Source: Tragulus kanchil (Eukaryota; Chordata; Mammalia; Artiodactyla; Tragulidae). Taken from it: 64,000 bases of DNA. The stretch is taken from the NCBI GenBank assembly GCA_022376925.1, contig JAIOJX010000032.1:97394794-97458793 (forward strand), written 5' to 3'. Positions within the stretch are counted from its first letter, which is position 1. Each line of letters begins with the position of its first letter. Below are positions 31,640 to 45,024 of the stretch, piece by piece. The notes beneath the pieces are model-generated. The model saw only the letters and a list, made by a program, of their open reading frames with translations. It searched no databases and had not been told where the DNA came from. The translations under genes and the position numbers were made by a program.

Positions 31640-32500
31640 AGTTTGATGTGGAGTGGGTAGCAAACACACTCTATTAAAACGGTCCATTTCTCAGTCTCCA
31701 TTGCACTTGGGTGTGGCCTTATGACATAGTTCTGGTCAATGAAAGGTAAGTGGGAGTCTCTAGAAAGGGTACCTGGTCCTGAATAGGAAAGTTAAACATT
31801 TTAAGTAAAAGCCTTTCTTCTCCCCTTCTTCCTTCTTGGAGTGAAAGTACTTTCCAAGGAACATAGGGGGAAAATAAAATTAGCACTCATCTTGGAGAGA
31901 TGGTAGAGCTTGCACCACTGCTGGGTTGTTAGGTTACTTTTCCCTGGACTTCTCATTTCTTGAGGCAAAGCGACTAGCTTAATCAGGTTGCAGCTGTCCA
32001 TATTCATGATGGATGGAAGAGTCTAGGCTTTGACACACCACACATACCTAAATGAATGGCAGGCATTTTGATTAGAGCAATGGCTTTTCTCTGAAATGCA
32101 GGGAAGAATTTAAACTCCTGGGCTTTATTCTTAAAAGGGCATTAACCTGCTGCTGAATCATGTCCCTCCCTACACTGTACCCAAAGTCCCTTTCTCTGTT
32201 CTCTGCCTTGCTCACCTCCAAACCTGGGCACGTCAAACTCTCCACTCTCAGAAGACCAAGATCAGCTCAAAGGAAATCTCCTGCACAGTGTCTGGCATAC
32301 ATGCATGAAACAAATGGGATTTATCTGTCTGGAATCTGGTATTTTAAAGCAGCCTCCTCGAATCAGAATCTTCTTAAACAGGATTTAATAAACTTTGGCA
32401 AGCCTTTACTCTAACAAACACATGAGTTTAACTTTAGAGAGTCCCATGACCTACAGGATAAAGAAACTCAAACAGCTATTAGGTGGCATTCAGAATCCTA
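31640..32500. other. Non-coding stretch
   Basis: No gene or confident repeat; duplicated at 32737-33597, and from 32198 also a third time at 34387 onward. Confidence 0.5.
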
Positions 32501-32559
32501 ACTCCTGCCTATAGCTCTGGACCCTCCTCCTGAGTCCCTAGGTAATGCCCTTTCCCTCC

Positions 32560-32736
32560 TTTGTGACCCCACGGACTCCAGCCCACCAGGTTCCTCTTTC
32601 CTTGGGATTTCCCAGGCAAGAATACTGAAGTAGGTTGCATTTCTTTTTCCAGGGGATCTTCCAGACCCAGGGATTGAATCTGTAACTCCTGCATTGACAG
32701 GTGGATTCTTTACCACTGAGCCACCAGGGAAGCCCA
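32560..32736 (-). mobile_element. Bov-tA SINE, duplicate lacking its tail side
   Basis: Duplicate of 31463-31639 at the start of the second arm of duplication 11, with a few edge errors (ggactcc for ggactgc, gaagtaggttgc for gagtgggttgtc). Confidence 0.93.
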
Positions 32737-33294
32737 GTTTGATGTGGAGTGGGTAGCAAACACACTCTATTAAAACGGTCCATTTCTCAGTCTCCATTGC
32801 ACTTGGGTGTGGCCTTATGACATAGTTCTGGTCAATGAAAGGTAAGTGGGAGTCTCTAGAAAGGGTACCTGGTCCTGAATAGGAAAGTTAAACATTTTAA
32901 GTAAAAGCCTTTCTTCTCCCCTTCTTCCTTCTTGGAGTGAAAGTACTTTCCAAGGAACATAGGGGGAAAATAAAATTAGCACTCATCTTGGAGAGATGGT
33001 AGAGCTTGCACCACTGCTGGGTTGTTAGGTTACTTTTCCCTGGACTTCTCATTTCTTGAGGCAAAGCGACTAGCTTAATCAGGTTGCAGCTGTCCATATT
33101 CATGATGGATGGAAGAGTCTAGGCTTTGACACACCACACATACCTAAATGAATGGCAGGCATTTTGATTAGAGCAATGGCTTTTCTCTGAAATGCAGGGA
33201 AGAATTTAAACTCCTGGGCTTTATTCTTAAAAGGGCATTAACCTGCTGCTGAATCATGTCCCTCCCTACACTGTACCCAAAGTCCCTTTCTCTG

Positions 33295-35446
33295 TTCTCT
33301 GCCTTGCTCACCTCCAAACCTGGGCACGTCAAACTCTCCACTCTCAGAAGACCAAGATCAGCTCAAAGGAAATCTCCTGCACAGTGTCTGGCATACATGC
33401 ATGAAACAAATGGGATTTATCTGTCTGGAATCTGGTATTTTAAAGCAGCCTCCTCGAATCAGAATCTTCTTAAACAGGATTTAATAAACTTTGGCAAGCC
33501 TTTACTCTAACAAACACATGAGTTTAACTTTAGAGAGTCCCATGACCTACAGGATAAAGAAACTCAAACAGCTATTAGGTGGCATTCAGAATCCTAACTC
33601 CTGCCTATAGCTCTGGACTCCTCCTCCTGAGTCCCTAGGTAATGCCCTTTCCCCTCCTTCCACTTGATAAAGTTTTCATCTCCTCTGCTTAAGGCTCATC
33701 TGATTGTAGCCACTGCGTTTGTCTCTCTCTCTGAAGGCGAGGTTTGCAATTCATTTACCTTTGACTTCTTGGTAACACTGCACAGAGCCATACTCAGCAA
33801 ATTACTAGTGAATGAATATATGAGTTTCCAGTCAGTGCACAGGAGTCTAATCACATGGAGATCTCAGCTTTTCCTGAAGATGAATGAGTGTTTTTATGCT
33901 TCAGTAGCTTTGCGCCTACTATCTCTTTTTACTCAGACTTGTTTTCTTCCACTTTTACTTGTAGGACTCCTACTCACGCACACACACTACCTCAAACATC
34001 ACCTCTTCCAGCTCCCTTGGTTGCCTTCTCTCTACTCTCTCTTACGGCCTCTGACACTTAATTCTACTATGGCATATGACCCTCTGTTTACTTTTATGAT
34101 CGCTTGTCTACGTGATTCTCTTCCAATTCTTATGGGCATTTAGTCATTGTTTTCTGTCAGTTGTATTCAGTATAAGTCCAGGCTTATAGTAGATATTGTG
34201 AATTTTGGTAAATCTAGTTAAATTTTGAATTTACACAGAGCCGTGGCTTTCAGTTGTTGCCCCATCCTTACCCCAGTAATGAGCTTGTAACATCAGGTAC
34301 TGAGAAAGTAAATGAAAGAAAATGAATCTAATTTAATCGGTATCTACTGTGGACCAGTCAATTTACGGTTTTCAAATCCTCTCAAGTTCTCTGCCTTGCT
34401 CACCTTGGGCACGTCAAACTCTCCACTCTCAGAAGACCAAGATCAGCTCAAAGGAAATCTCCTGCACAGTGTCTGGCATACATGCATGAAACAAATGGGA
34501 TTTATCTGTCTGGAATCTGGTATTTTAAAGCAGCCTCCTCGAATCAGAATCTTCTTAAACAGGATTTAATAAACTTTGGCAAGCCTTTACTCTAACAAAC
34601 ACATGAGTTTAACTTTAGAGAGTCCCATGACCTACAGGATAAAGAAACTCAAACAGCTATTAGGTGGCATTCAGAATCCTAACTCCTGCCTATAGCTCTG
34701 GACTCCTCCTCCTGAGTCCCTAGGTAATGCCCTTTCCCCTCCTTCCACTTGATAAAGTTTTCATCTCCTCTGCTTAAGGCTCATCTGATTGTAGCCACTG
34801 CGTTTGTCTCTCTCTCTGAAGGCGAGGTTTGCAATTCATTTACCTTTGACTTCTTGGTAACACTGCACAGAGCCATACTCAGCAAATTACTAGTGAATGA
34901 ATATATGAGTTTCCAGTCAGTGCACAGGAGTCTAATCACATGGAGATCTCAGCTTTTCCCTGAAGATGAATGAGTGTTTTTATGCTTCAGTAGCTTTGCG
35001 CCTACTATCTCTTTTTACTCAGACTTGTTTTCTTCCACTTTTACTTGTAGGACTCCTACTCACGCACACACACTACCTCAAACATCACCTCTTCCAGCTC
35101 CCTTGGTTGCCTTCTCTCTACTCTCTCTTACGGCCTCTGACACTTAATTCTACTATGGCATATGACCCTCTGTTTACTTTTATGATCGCTTGTCTACGTG
35201 ATTCTCTTCCAATTCTTATGGGCATTTAGTCATTGTTTTCTGTCAGTTGTATTCAGTATAAGTCCAGGCTTATAGTAGATATTGTGAATTTTGGTAAATC
35301 TAGTTAAATTTTGAATTTACACAGAGCCGTGGCTTTCAGTTGTTGCCCCATCCTTACCCCAGTAATGAGCTTGTAACATCAGGTACTGAGAAAGTAAATG
35401 AAAGAAAATGAATCTAATTTAATCGGTATCTACTGTGGACCAGTCA
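33295..35446. repeat. Tandem duplication 12, period 1085-1092 bp
   Basis: Arms 33295-34360 and 34387-35446. 26 bases between them (34361-34386) match neither flank. Arm 2 lacks 7 bases just after its start ('cacctccaaacctgggc' becomes 'caccttgggc'), and one C differs near 33876/34960, which splits an open frame in one arm only. Confidence 0.96.
33660..34360. other. Non-coding, L2-like text
   Basis: 'catcacctcttccagctccc' and 'tctgacacttaattctacta' resemble an eroded L2 in sense orientation, low confidence. The 159-codon frame here (33664-34143) is broken in the duplicate by a single-base difference. Confidence 0.4.
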
Positions 35447-35955
35447 TTAGCATTGTCCATGCTATTAGTATTTAAATGATTGGTTTAAATTGAGTTCATC
35501 ATCCCTTGTCATAGGCATTAGAGGAGCGCTCAACACCAATGCACTGATTGCACACAGTGCATTCATGGTTCTAAGAACCTTGAAGGACACCAGTGACTCA
35601 GTTTGCATTGTGACCCTCCACACCCTACCTCCCAATAAAGATGCGAGAGCTTGACCCAAGCAGGTCGAATCAGATTCTGTCTAACAGAAATATGAAATTT
35701 GGAATGGATTGCAGAAGAGCTTGGGAGTTGGAGCTGAGTCACATTTGTGGCAGTCCTCCAAGGTGAAAGGCCATGAACCCATACCAGAACTGCCTTGGGT
35801 TCTCCTATCTTGGTAGTTCAGCATTTCCTCTGATTCTCTGAGACACCCCCAGCATCCTTCCAATAAATTTCCCTTTAGCTTAAGTTAGACAAAGTCCACT
35901 TCAGATGCTTATAAGTTTAAAAAATCATAACCAATACAGTCCAAATCCAAAGAGA
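35447..35955. other. Single-copy non-coding stretch
   Basis: No gene and no repeat I can name. Confidence 0.5.
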
Positions 35956-35964
35956 ATTTCCTGT

Positions 35965-36345
35965 TTGGACTCTGAATTGCTTAAGATTTGCATCAGCTGC
36001 AAGTGAGAGAAAATCAAATAGAAGGTTACAAGTTTGTTTTTCTCTCAAGTGAATGTAGGCAAAAAGAAATAATTACCTGATCATCCAATTTTGTTCTGCT
36101 TACCTCAGGATGGAACTTCCATCTCATGACCAAGATGGCTGTTCAAAATTCAGTCACCAATCCAGAATATAGAAGGAGGAAGACATGCCCCTCCTTTTCA
36201 AGGTGAGCTGCTCAAAGTTGAGCACACTATTTCTAATTCTCTTCCACTGGCCAAAATGTAGTTATGTAAATCCCCATATGCCAGCTATCTGATCCTCCAG
36301 AACCACTGCCTACTCTTCTTCATCTGCTCTCTGCCATGGACGGCT
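35965..36345. mobile_element. Possible ancient DNA-transposon relic
   Basis: 'catctcatgaccaagatggc', 'atgcccctccttttcaaggt' and 'cactggccaaaatgtagtta' follow the wording of a widespread old mammalian interspersed repeat, which I believe is a DNA element but cannot name with certainty. Confidence 0.4.
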
Positions 36346-36414
36346 GGCCTCTGGGGCCTTTATCAGTAATCTCTGTTTTTTCATGGTTCTAGTTCAGACA
36401 ATAGGGGTTCTTTT

Positions 36415-36545
36415 GTTATTGAGTCGCTGAGTCATGTCCAACTCTTTGTGACCTCATGGACTGTAGCCTGCCAGGCTCCTCTGCCCATGGGATTTTCCAT
36501 GCAAGAATACTGGAGCAGGTTGCCATTTCCTTCTCCAAAGAGCTG
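36415..36545 (-). mobile_element. Bov-tA SINE, truncated
   Basis: Antisense Bov-tA from 'gagtcgctgagtcatgtcca' to 'ccatttccttctcc', head end missing. Single copy. Confidence 0.92.
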
Positions 36546-37450
36546 CCGCAGGAGATCAAAACCAAACAAACAAAAAAAATGAGATCAGGTATTTATTTCT
36601 CTGAATGTCTCCCTTCAAGGTTGCATTGGATGGGCTTTATAGTTTAGCTGAGGGTTACTGATCCTTGAAAAATGATTGATTTTACCTGCCTCTCTCTTTT
36701 TCTAGTCTCTAGTAACTGTTCCCTCCTTTCATCCCATTAGGCCCTGAGGGAGATAACAGCCTATGCTATGAGCGTTAGACTACTGCATTGCATTTACAGT
36801 TCCTCCATACCTGACGTTAGCAAATAGGCCCTTTCTAAATAAAATTTCTTTGACTTATCCCATTTTTAAGTGTGTCATCTGCTTTCTGTTGGGATTTGGC
36901 ACACCTACGTAACTACAAGGTTTTTACTATGGGACAGGCACTTACCTAAAAATTGAAAGTTCTTTTACCAGAAAAGGAGAGGAGAGCCCATATTAAATAA
37001 CAGCTAGCAGTCTCTACCATGGTCCCATCAGTCCTTCTTGATCAGTTCTTAGGTCTGTTTTTTGTAGGTTGAACCTCTATCCTTCAGTCTTGATCTTCAT
37101 AATGCAAGGAAACCACCATCTTCCTTACCCAATACAAGCTTACAAGAATATGTAGATATGCCTCTATATATGGGGGAGTTATGATTATTAATAAGTTATT
37201 AATATATTTGACCTGTGAAGGGTAGTAAAATCAACATGTTTATTGAATATATGAATGAAATGATAAATCTATGTTTTTATTTTTTTGGCTGCAAAACTGG
37301 AATGTTTTAGCACATGGTGCCTCTCCTTCTCCTGCTAATTTTCAAGTATTGTTTTGTCAGCTCCGTGTCATAAGTTGCCATGAATCATAGAAATAAGTAT
37401 GGCAGAACTCTTGACCTGAAGGTATAGGGTCTAGAGCATATAGAAGAATT
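36546..37450. other. Non-coding stretch
   Basis: AT-rich, no gene or confident repeat. The part from 36790 is duplicated at 37921 onward. Confidence 0.5.
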
Positions 37451-37453
37451 ATA

Positions 37454-37672
37454 GTTGTTGTTTAGTCACGAAATCATGTCCAACTCTTTGTGACCCCATG
37501 GACTGTAGTGACCCCTGCCCCCAGGCTCCTCTGTCCATGGGATTTCCCAAGCAAAAATACTAGAGTGGGTTGCCATTTCCTTCTCCACGGGATCTTCCTG
37601 GCCCCATGGACCAAACCCATTTCTTCTGCTTTGACAAGTGGATTATTTACCACTGAGCCACCTGGGAAGCCC
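37454..37672 (-). mobile_element. Bov-tA SINE
   Basis: Complete antisense Bov-tA from 'gttgttgtttagtcacgaaa' to 'gagccacctgggaagccc'. A 4-6 base insertion in the 'tagtgacccctgcccccagg' section is specific to this copy. Confidence 0.94.
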
Positions 37673-38584
37673 TATAGAATAGACAGACCAAATAAGGTAC
37701 CCATCCTGGTAGTCCAGGCAGAACCAGAAGAGCAGCCAGGAGTATTAGGTCACACAGACGCTGTTAGAAGAAGCAAGAGATGAAAGGCAGCTTAGCAGAT
37801 GGGAAACAATCTCAAATACCCAGAGAAAGTGCATAGGCCCAGGTAACCAGAAAACTAGAATCACACGCATGGCAGAACAATCCTTTGACTTATCCCATTT
37901 TAAGTAGCTAGCTTGCATCTGCATTTACAGTTCCTCCATACCTGACGTTAGCAAATAGGCCCTTTCTAAATAAAATTTCTTTGACTTATCCCATTTTTAA
38001 GTGTGTCATCTGCTTTCTGTTGGGATTTGGCACACCTACGTAACTACAAGGTTTTTACTATGGGACAGGCACTTACCTAAAAATTGAAAGTTCTTTTACC
38101 AGAAAAGGAGAGGAGAGCCCATATTAAATAACAGCTAGCAGTCTCTACCATGGTCCCATCAGTCCTTCTTGATCAGTTCTTAGGTCTGTTTTTTGTAGGT
38201 TGAACCTCTATCCTTCAGTCTTGATCTTCATAATGCAAGGAAACCACCATCTTCCTTACCCAATACAAGCTTACAAGAATATGTAGATATGCCTCTATAT
38301 ATGGGGGAGTTATGATTATTAATAAGTTATTAATATATTTGACCTGTGAAGGGTAGTAAAATCAACATGTTTATTGAATATATGAATGAAATGATAAATC
38401 TATGTTTTTATTTTTTTGGCTGCAAAACTGGAATGTTTTAGCACATGGTGCCTCTCCTTCTCCTGCTAATTTTCAAGTATTGTTTTGTCAGCTCCGTGTC
38501 ATAAGTTGCCATGAATCATAGAAATAAGTATGGCAGAACTCTTGACCTGAAGGTATAGGGTCTAGAGCATATAGAAGAATTATA

Positions 38585-38803
38585 GTTGTTGTTTAGTCAC
38601 GAAATCATGTCCAACTCTTTGTGACCCCATGGACTGTAGTGACCCCTGCCCCCAGGCTCCTCTGTCCATGGGATTTCCCAAGCAAAAATACTAGAGTGGG
38701 TTGCCATTTCCTTCTCCACGGGATCTTCCTGGCCCCATGGACCAAACCCATTTCTTCTGCTTTGACAAGTGGATTATTTACCACTGAGCCACCTGGGAAG
38801 CCC
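38585..38803 (-). mobile_element. Bov-tA SINE, duplicate of the 37454 copy
   Basis: Same insertion with the same private differences in the second arm of duplication 13. Confidence 0.94.
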
Positions 38804-38920
38804 TATAGAATAGACAGACCAAATAAGGTACCCATCCTGGTAGTCCAGGCAGAACCAGAAGAGCAGCCAGGAGTATTAGGTCACACAGACGCTGTTAGAA
38901 GAAGCAAGAGATGAAAGGCA

Positions 38921-41180
38921 GCTTAGCAGATGGGAAACAATCTCAAATACCCAGAGAAAGTGCATAGGCCCAGGTAACCAGAAAACTAGAATCACACGCA
39001 TGGCAGAACAATCGTCAGTTCAGACAGAAACAAAGAAATCTGCTATCCCTTAATAGAACTGTTGAGTCATCCTAGTGAAACCCCCAGTGCTGTCCATGTT
39101 TTCTGCCTCTTCCTTACTCCCCATATCTGGCCAGTCTTCAGGCTCAGTCTATAGCATCTAAATACCTCTCATTCATCTGCTATTTCAATTCCTATTTCCA
39201 ATAACACTTAGCTCCAAAGCATTTTGTGCCTAACTTAATATTAATTCTTCCTAATGGATTATTGTTTCTACATACAGCCAGTCCTGTTTTCCAAACTACA
39301 GCCCATGGTACTAAAAAAAAAAAAAAAAACACAAATTAGACCATGTTATTCACCTGGATGAACTATTTAATAGTTCTTTAGGTTTTAAATGATAGCTTAT
39401 ATTACTCAGCTCCTGTGTCTCTTTTTAGCTTCATCTCACCCCAGTCCTCGTCTTTCCATTTCAGCCACTCTTAAATATGTGTAATTCCCTGAATAAATTA
39501 AATATGCTTTGCATGTGTATGCTTTACCAGTAGCTCCTCCTACTTTTTTCATCTGATGAATTCTTACTCATCCATCAGAACTTTACTTGTAAGTCATTTC
39601 TCCTGTAAGATATATATATTTTAAATTTTCCATATGTCAAAATGTAACCAACTAAAAATATTGTCCTTTGTCCCTCAGCCCCATATTAGCCCCCAAACGT
39701 GGGAAATGTCACAACTGGTCCAAAGGCACAAAGGTATAGACAGTGCAGCTTGACACTCCCACCCTCATTTGGCTTGGAATAGCTTCCCCTCCTTTGTGTC
39801 CTCATAACCCCTGGGATTATTTTAATTGTATTACTTATCATGATGTATTGTTATTTTCATGTTGTCTGTTTCTCCATGCTCTGAGAGTTTTATAAAGGAC
39901 AAAGTTTATATCTCATTTGTCATGTTATCCTCATTGCCCTATCACAGACAGTGACAAAGATGTTGCTCAAAACACATTTATAGGAACAAGGAACAAGACC
40001 AGCTGTGTGGGAGTGGAAATAAGTAGAAACACCTTAGTCAGAACAACCCTTGGGGATAGGATTCACGCAAAGGCGGGCTTAGCAGATGGGAAACAATCTC
40101 AAATACCCAGAGAAAGTGCATAGGCCCAGGTAACCAGAAAACTAGAATCACACGCATGGCAGAACAATCGTCAGTTCAGACAGAAACAAAGAAATCTGCT
40201 ATCCCTTAATAGAACTGTTGAGTCATCCTAGTGAAACCCCCAGTGCTGTCCATGTTTTCTGCCTCTTCCTTACTCCCCATATCTGGCCAGTCTTCAGGCT
40301 CAGTCTATAGCATCTAAATACCTCTCATTCATCTGCTATTTCAATTCCTATTTCCAATAACACTTAGCTCCAAAGCATTTTGTGCCTAACTTAATATTAA
40401 TTCTTCCTAATGGATTATTGTTTCTACATACAGCCAGTCCTGTTTTCCAAACTACAGCCCATGGTACAAAAAAAAAAAAAACACAAATTAGACCATGTTA
40501 TTCACCTGGATGAACTATTTAATAGTTCTTTAGGTTTTAAATGATAGCTTATATTACTCAGCTCCTGTGTCTCTTTTTAGCTTCATCTCACCCCAGTCCT
40601 CGTCTTTCCATTTCAGCCACTCTTAAATATGTGTAATTCCCTGAATAAATTAAATATGCTTTGCATGTGTATGCTTTACCAGTAGCTCCTCCTACTTTTT
40701 TCATCTGATGAATTCTTACTCATCCATCAGAACTTTACTTGTAAGTCATTTCTCCTGTAAGATATATATATTTTAAATTTTCCATATGTCAAAATGTAAC
40801 CAACTAAAAATATTGTCCTTTGTCCCTCAGCCCCATATTAGCCCCCAAACGTGGGAAATGTCACAACTGGTCCAAAGGCACAAAGGTATAGACAGTGCAG
40901 CTTGACACTCCCACCCTCATTTGGCTTGGAATAGCTTCCCCTCCTTTGTGTCCTCATAACCCCTGGGATTATTTTAATTGTATTACTTATCATGATGTAT
41001 TGTTATTTTCATGTTGTCTGTTTCTCCATGCTCTGAGAGTTTTATAAAGGACAAAGTTTATATCTCATTTGTCATGTTATCCTCATTGCCCTATCACAGA
41101 CAGTGACAAAGATGTTGCTCAAAACACATTTATGGAACAAGGAACAAGACCAGCTGTGTGGGGAGTGGAAATAAGTAGAA
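38921..41180. repeat. Tandem duplication 14, period 1152-1156 bp
   Basis: Arms 38921-40028 and 40077-41180. The A run at about 39313-39329 is shorter in arm 2. The 48-base junction (40029-40076) looks like damaged versions of what follows arm 2 and of what precedes arm 1 ('cacgcaaaggcgg' for 'caagagatgaaaggca'). Confidence 0.96.
39050..39975 (+). mobile_element. L2 LINE 3' half
   Basis: A long sense L2: 'ttagaccatgttattcacct', 'gctcctgtgtctctttttag', 'catccatcagaactttactt', 'ctcataacccctgggattat', 'tctccatgctctgagagttt' and 'ctcattgccctatcacagac'. Interrupted by an A run. Largely repeated at about 40206-41120. Not translatable. Confidence 0.75.
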
Positions 41181-43239
41181 TTATCACCCTGCTAGTCTTA
41201 GACACCATACTTTCCTTAATGCGGACTAGGATGGCTTTCACATCTTAGACATCACTCTTTGTACATGTTTCATTTTACTGTTGTAACATGAATATCCCTG
41301 CTTCCAGTCTTGAGGTTTACCCTTTTCTCTAAATATACAAATAAAAGTATAACAGTTGAAGTTACATTTCAAGTCATGATGGAGTGATAGGATCCAGACA
41401 TATTCCCCATAATAAACAAGAAAACTGGAAAAAAATATATAAAACTACAGTTTTCAGACACTGAACAACAGAAAGTATATGACTCCCAAGAAGAGGAAAT
41501 AAGTGAGGTAAGCCCTTGACTTGCTTGGAATCACATTCTGGATCTCACTGCTTCAAAGGGAATCATAAGCAAGCACTGCAGTCTCCCCAAGTTGGGAAGA
41601 CAGATATCAAAGGGAAGTTGAGATGTCTCAAAATTGTGATGTAGACTTTCAGAAGAAAAGAAAGCAACATACAAAAAGTGCTTCAGTCTTTGCTAAATAC
41701 TCATATATGTGTATGCCTAAGCCATCCACGAGGCCAGGCAATAGGAACAGCTACAGGCTGAGCAATTTACAGAGATCACAAAATTGAGAGACTCCAACCC
41801 CTGAGAGTAGATAGATCACCTGGCACATTCAGAAAGGTGTCATACCTTAGTAGGGGGTTAAACCATCTCAAGAGTAAAGGCTTCTCTATTCTCTAGACGT
41901 GCACTAAAAAGTCTTAAAGAGAAGTTTAGAAGGGATCAGGCTGAACAGCAAGTAATTGTCCATGTTACAATAAAGCTCAACACTCTTTAAAGGATAACCA
42001 CAAAATCCAGTGTGTGCTGGTGGTATAGCAGTGAGCACAGCTGCCTTCCAAATGAATCTCATAGAAGAAAATAATTTAAAATATAAGTAACAGTGTCTTA
42101 GTGACATTTGAGACAGTTTTGATGTGGTTTAACAAAATTACACAAGAAGAGTCTAAACATGAGAAGTAAAAGTTTATATCTCATTTGTCATGTTATCCTC
42201 ATTGCCCTATCACAGACAGACAAATGCAAAAAGGGGCCCTGTGTGGGAGTGGAAATAAGTAGAATTATCACCCTGCTAGTCTTAGACACCATACTTTCCT
42301 TAATGCGGACTAGGATGGCTTTCACATCTTAGACATCACTCTTTGTACATGTTTCATTTTACTGTTGTAACATGAATATCCCTGCTTCCAGTCTTGAGGT
42401 TTACCCTTTTCTCTAAATATACAAATAAAAGTATAACAGTTGAAGTTACATTTCAAGTCATGATGGAGTGATAGGATCCAGACATATTCCCCATAATAAA
42501 CAAGAAAACTGGAAAAAAATATATAAAACTACAGTTTTCAGACACTGAACAACAGAAAGTATATGACTCCCAAGAAGAGGAAATAAGTGAGGTAAGCCCT
42601 TGACTTGCTTGGAATCACATTCTGGATCTCACTGCTTCAAAGGGAATCATAAGCAAGCACTGCAGTCTCCCCAAGTTGGGAAGACAGATATCAAAGGGAA
42701 GTTGAGATGTCTCAAAATTGTGATGTAGACTTTCAGAAGAAAAGAAAGCAACATACAAAAAGTGCTTCAGTCTTTGCTAAATACTCATATATGTGTATGC
42801 CTAAGCCATCCACGAGGCCAGGCAATAGGAACAGCTACAGGCTGAGCAATTTACAGAGATCACAAAATTGAGAGACTCCAACCCCTGAGAGTAGATAGAT
42901 CACCTGGCACATTCAGAAAGGTGTCATACCTTAGTAGGGGGTTAAACCATCTCAAGAGTAAAGGCTTCTCTATTCTCTAGACGTGCACTAAAAAGTCTTA
43001 AAGAGAAGTTTAGAAGGGATCAGGCTGAACAGCAAGTAATTGTCCATGTTACAATAAAGCTCAACACTCTTTAAAGGATAACCACAAAATCCAGTGTGTG
43101 CTGGTGGTATAGCAGTGAGCACAGCTGCCTTCCAAATGAATCTCATAGAAGAAAATAATTTAAAATATAAGTAACAGTGTCTTAGTGACATTTGAGACAG
43201 TTTTGATGTGGTTTAACAAAATTACACAAGAAGAGTCTA
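41053..43239. repeat. Tandem duplication 15, period 1084 bp (1115 at the left edge)
   Basis: Arms 41053-42155 and 42168-43239. The start of arm 2 is damaged: after 'cctatcacagacag' it loses about 31 bases and reads 'acaaatgcaaaaaggggccc' before resynchronising at 'tgtgtgggagtggaaataag'. Confidence 0.96.
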
Positions 43240-43985
43240 GGGCAAGGGGGAGCAGAAGAATATTTTAAAATGTAATAATTAAAAATTCCCAGACTTGATC
43301 AAAAATAAAAGTTTAATAAACCTTAATCAAGATAACAAAGATTACCCTACCAGGGCACATTATAACCAAATTTTTGAAAACAAGTGATAATGAGAAAATC
43401 TTAAAAGTAGCCAAAGGGAAAAAAAAAAACACATTATGTATACGGGAACAAAGACAAAAAATGATTATAGACTTCTTATCTGAAACTCTGTAAGAAGATA
43501 TTTGGACACTATAGTTAAAGTGCTGAATAATAGAAGAAAAAAAACAAATGTTGACCTAAGATTTTATAGTCAATGAAAATAGTCTTCAGAAATGAAGATG
43601 ACGTAGACTTTCAGACAAATATGAGCTGAGATCATTTCTTACCAGAAGATCTGAACTATAAGAAATACTGAAGGGTGTCCTTTAGACATAGGAAAATTTC
43701 AACAAATGGACACTTGAATGTGGAAAAGAAAGATGGCAAAGTATGGTAAATGTATTAGTGAATATAAAATACCTTTCATTTCTTAATTTCTTTAAAAATA
43801 CTGGACTCTTCAAAGTAAAGTGATAAAATGTATTTGTGATTTATAATATATGAAAAATTAAAATGTAAAATGAAGTACAGGAGGGGGAAAATGAAAGTAT
43901 ATTGTATTATAGTTTTTATGTGTAAAGTGGTATAATATTATTTCAAGTAGATAGTGATAAATTACAGAAACATAGTAAACCCTGC

Positions 43986-44215
43986 AGCAGCAGTTGGCAA
44001 ACTTTTTCTTTAAATGGTCAGGTCATAAATAGTTTAGTCTTCTGGGTAAGAATGCACTGTCATGACTACTTAACTCTGATTTATAGCATAAACCTCATTA
44101 GCTAGATAACTAAAGACAATACACAAGTAAGTAAGGGTGTGTTCCAATCAACCTTTATCTATGAAAATAAATAGTGGGTCAGATTTGACTACAGGCTGTA
44201 TTTTTCTAACCCCTG
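43986..44215. mobile_element. hAT-Charlie-type non-autonomous DNA element inside L1
   Basis: Starts 'cagcagttggcaaacttttt' and ends 'tttttctaacccctgc', imperfect inverted termini. Internal 'ggtcataaatagtttagtct', 'tgactacttaactctgattt' and 'gtgttccaatcaacctttat' are typical of this class. The L1-like text resumes at 'agagcaaccactgaaaacaa'. Confidence 0.7.
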
Positions 44216-45024
44216 CCTAGAGCAACCACTGAAAACAAAATAAAATGTTAGAGCAATAAGCTTATACTGGAAAGAAAGCAGAACAATCAAAGGGAGGCAG
44301 AAAAAGGCAAAGAGTGGTGAAAGGACAGATGAAATGAATGGAAAACAAATAAAAAGATAATAGAATGAAACACAATGTTGCTAATTACGGTGAATGTAAG
44401 GAGTGGAAAACTTAAATTGGAAGGCAGATATTGTAAGACTAGATTTGAAAAAAAAAAAAAAACAAGCCTCAACAGTATACTATTAGAAACCTCTTTAACT
44501 ATATAGGCATAGAGTAAAAGAGTGGAAAAATATACAATGAAAACACCAATCTTGAAATATCTGGATTGTCTGTAATAAAATCAGACAATATATGCTTCAT
44601 TCAAAACAATATGGCCAGGGATAAAGTGAGATGTTTCATAATGAAAGAAGCATCAATTCATCAGAAATACACAATAATTCTAAGTCCCTTTCCCAGGTGT
44701 TCACAATGCATGAAGCCCAAACTGACAGAACACATAGGGGAAATAGATGAATCCACAGATTGTTGGAGTGTAAAGAAATGGATACATGCATAGGTATGGC
44801 TGAGTCCCTTCCTTGTTCACCTGAAACTATCACAGGGTTCTTGATTGGCTGTACCCCAATGCAAAATAAAAAGTTAGAAAAAAGGAACATAACAGACTTC
44901 AACAAAGGTATCAACCAACTTGATATTATTGATATATATCAAACATTCCACCCATCAACATCAGAATGCACCTACTTTTTCAAGTGCATACGAAACGTTT
45001 AATAAGATCTTCCATATGCAAGGA

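Larger units (their letters stand above)
31463..33658. repeat. Tandem duplication 11, period 1096-1097 bp
   Basis: Arms 31463-32559 and 32560-33658. Differences are limited to the extreme edges (the Bov-tA start of arm 2; ggaccctcc against ggactcctcc at the end of arm 1). Confidence 0.97.
36790..39013. repeat. Tandem duplication 13, period 1131 bp
   Basis: Arms 36790-37882 and 37921-39013, identical as far as I can see. The 38-base junction segment (37883-37920) begins with 'ctttgacttatcccatttt', a phrase that also occurs inside both arms (about 36847 and 37978), so the filler is a scrambled local copy. Confidence 0.97.
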
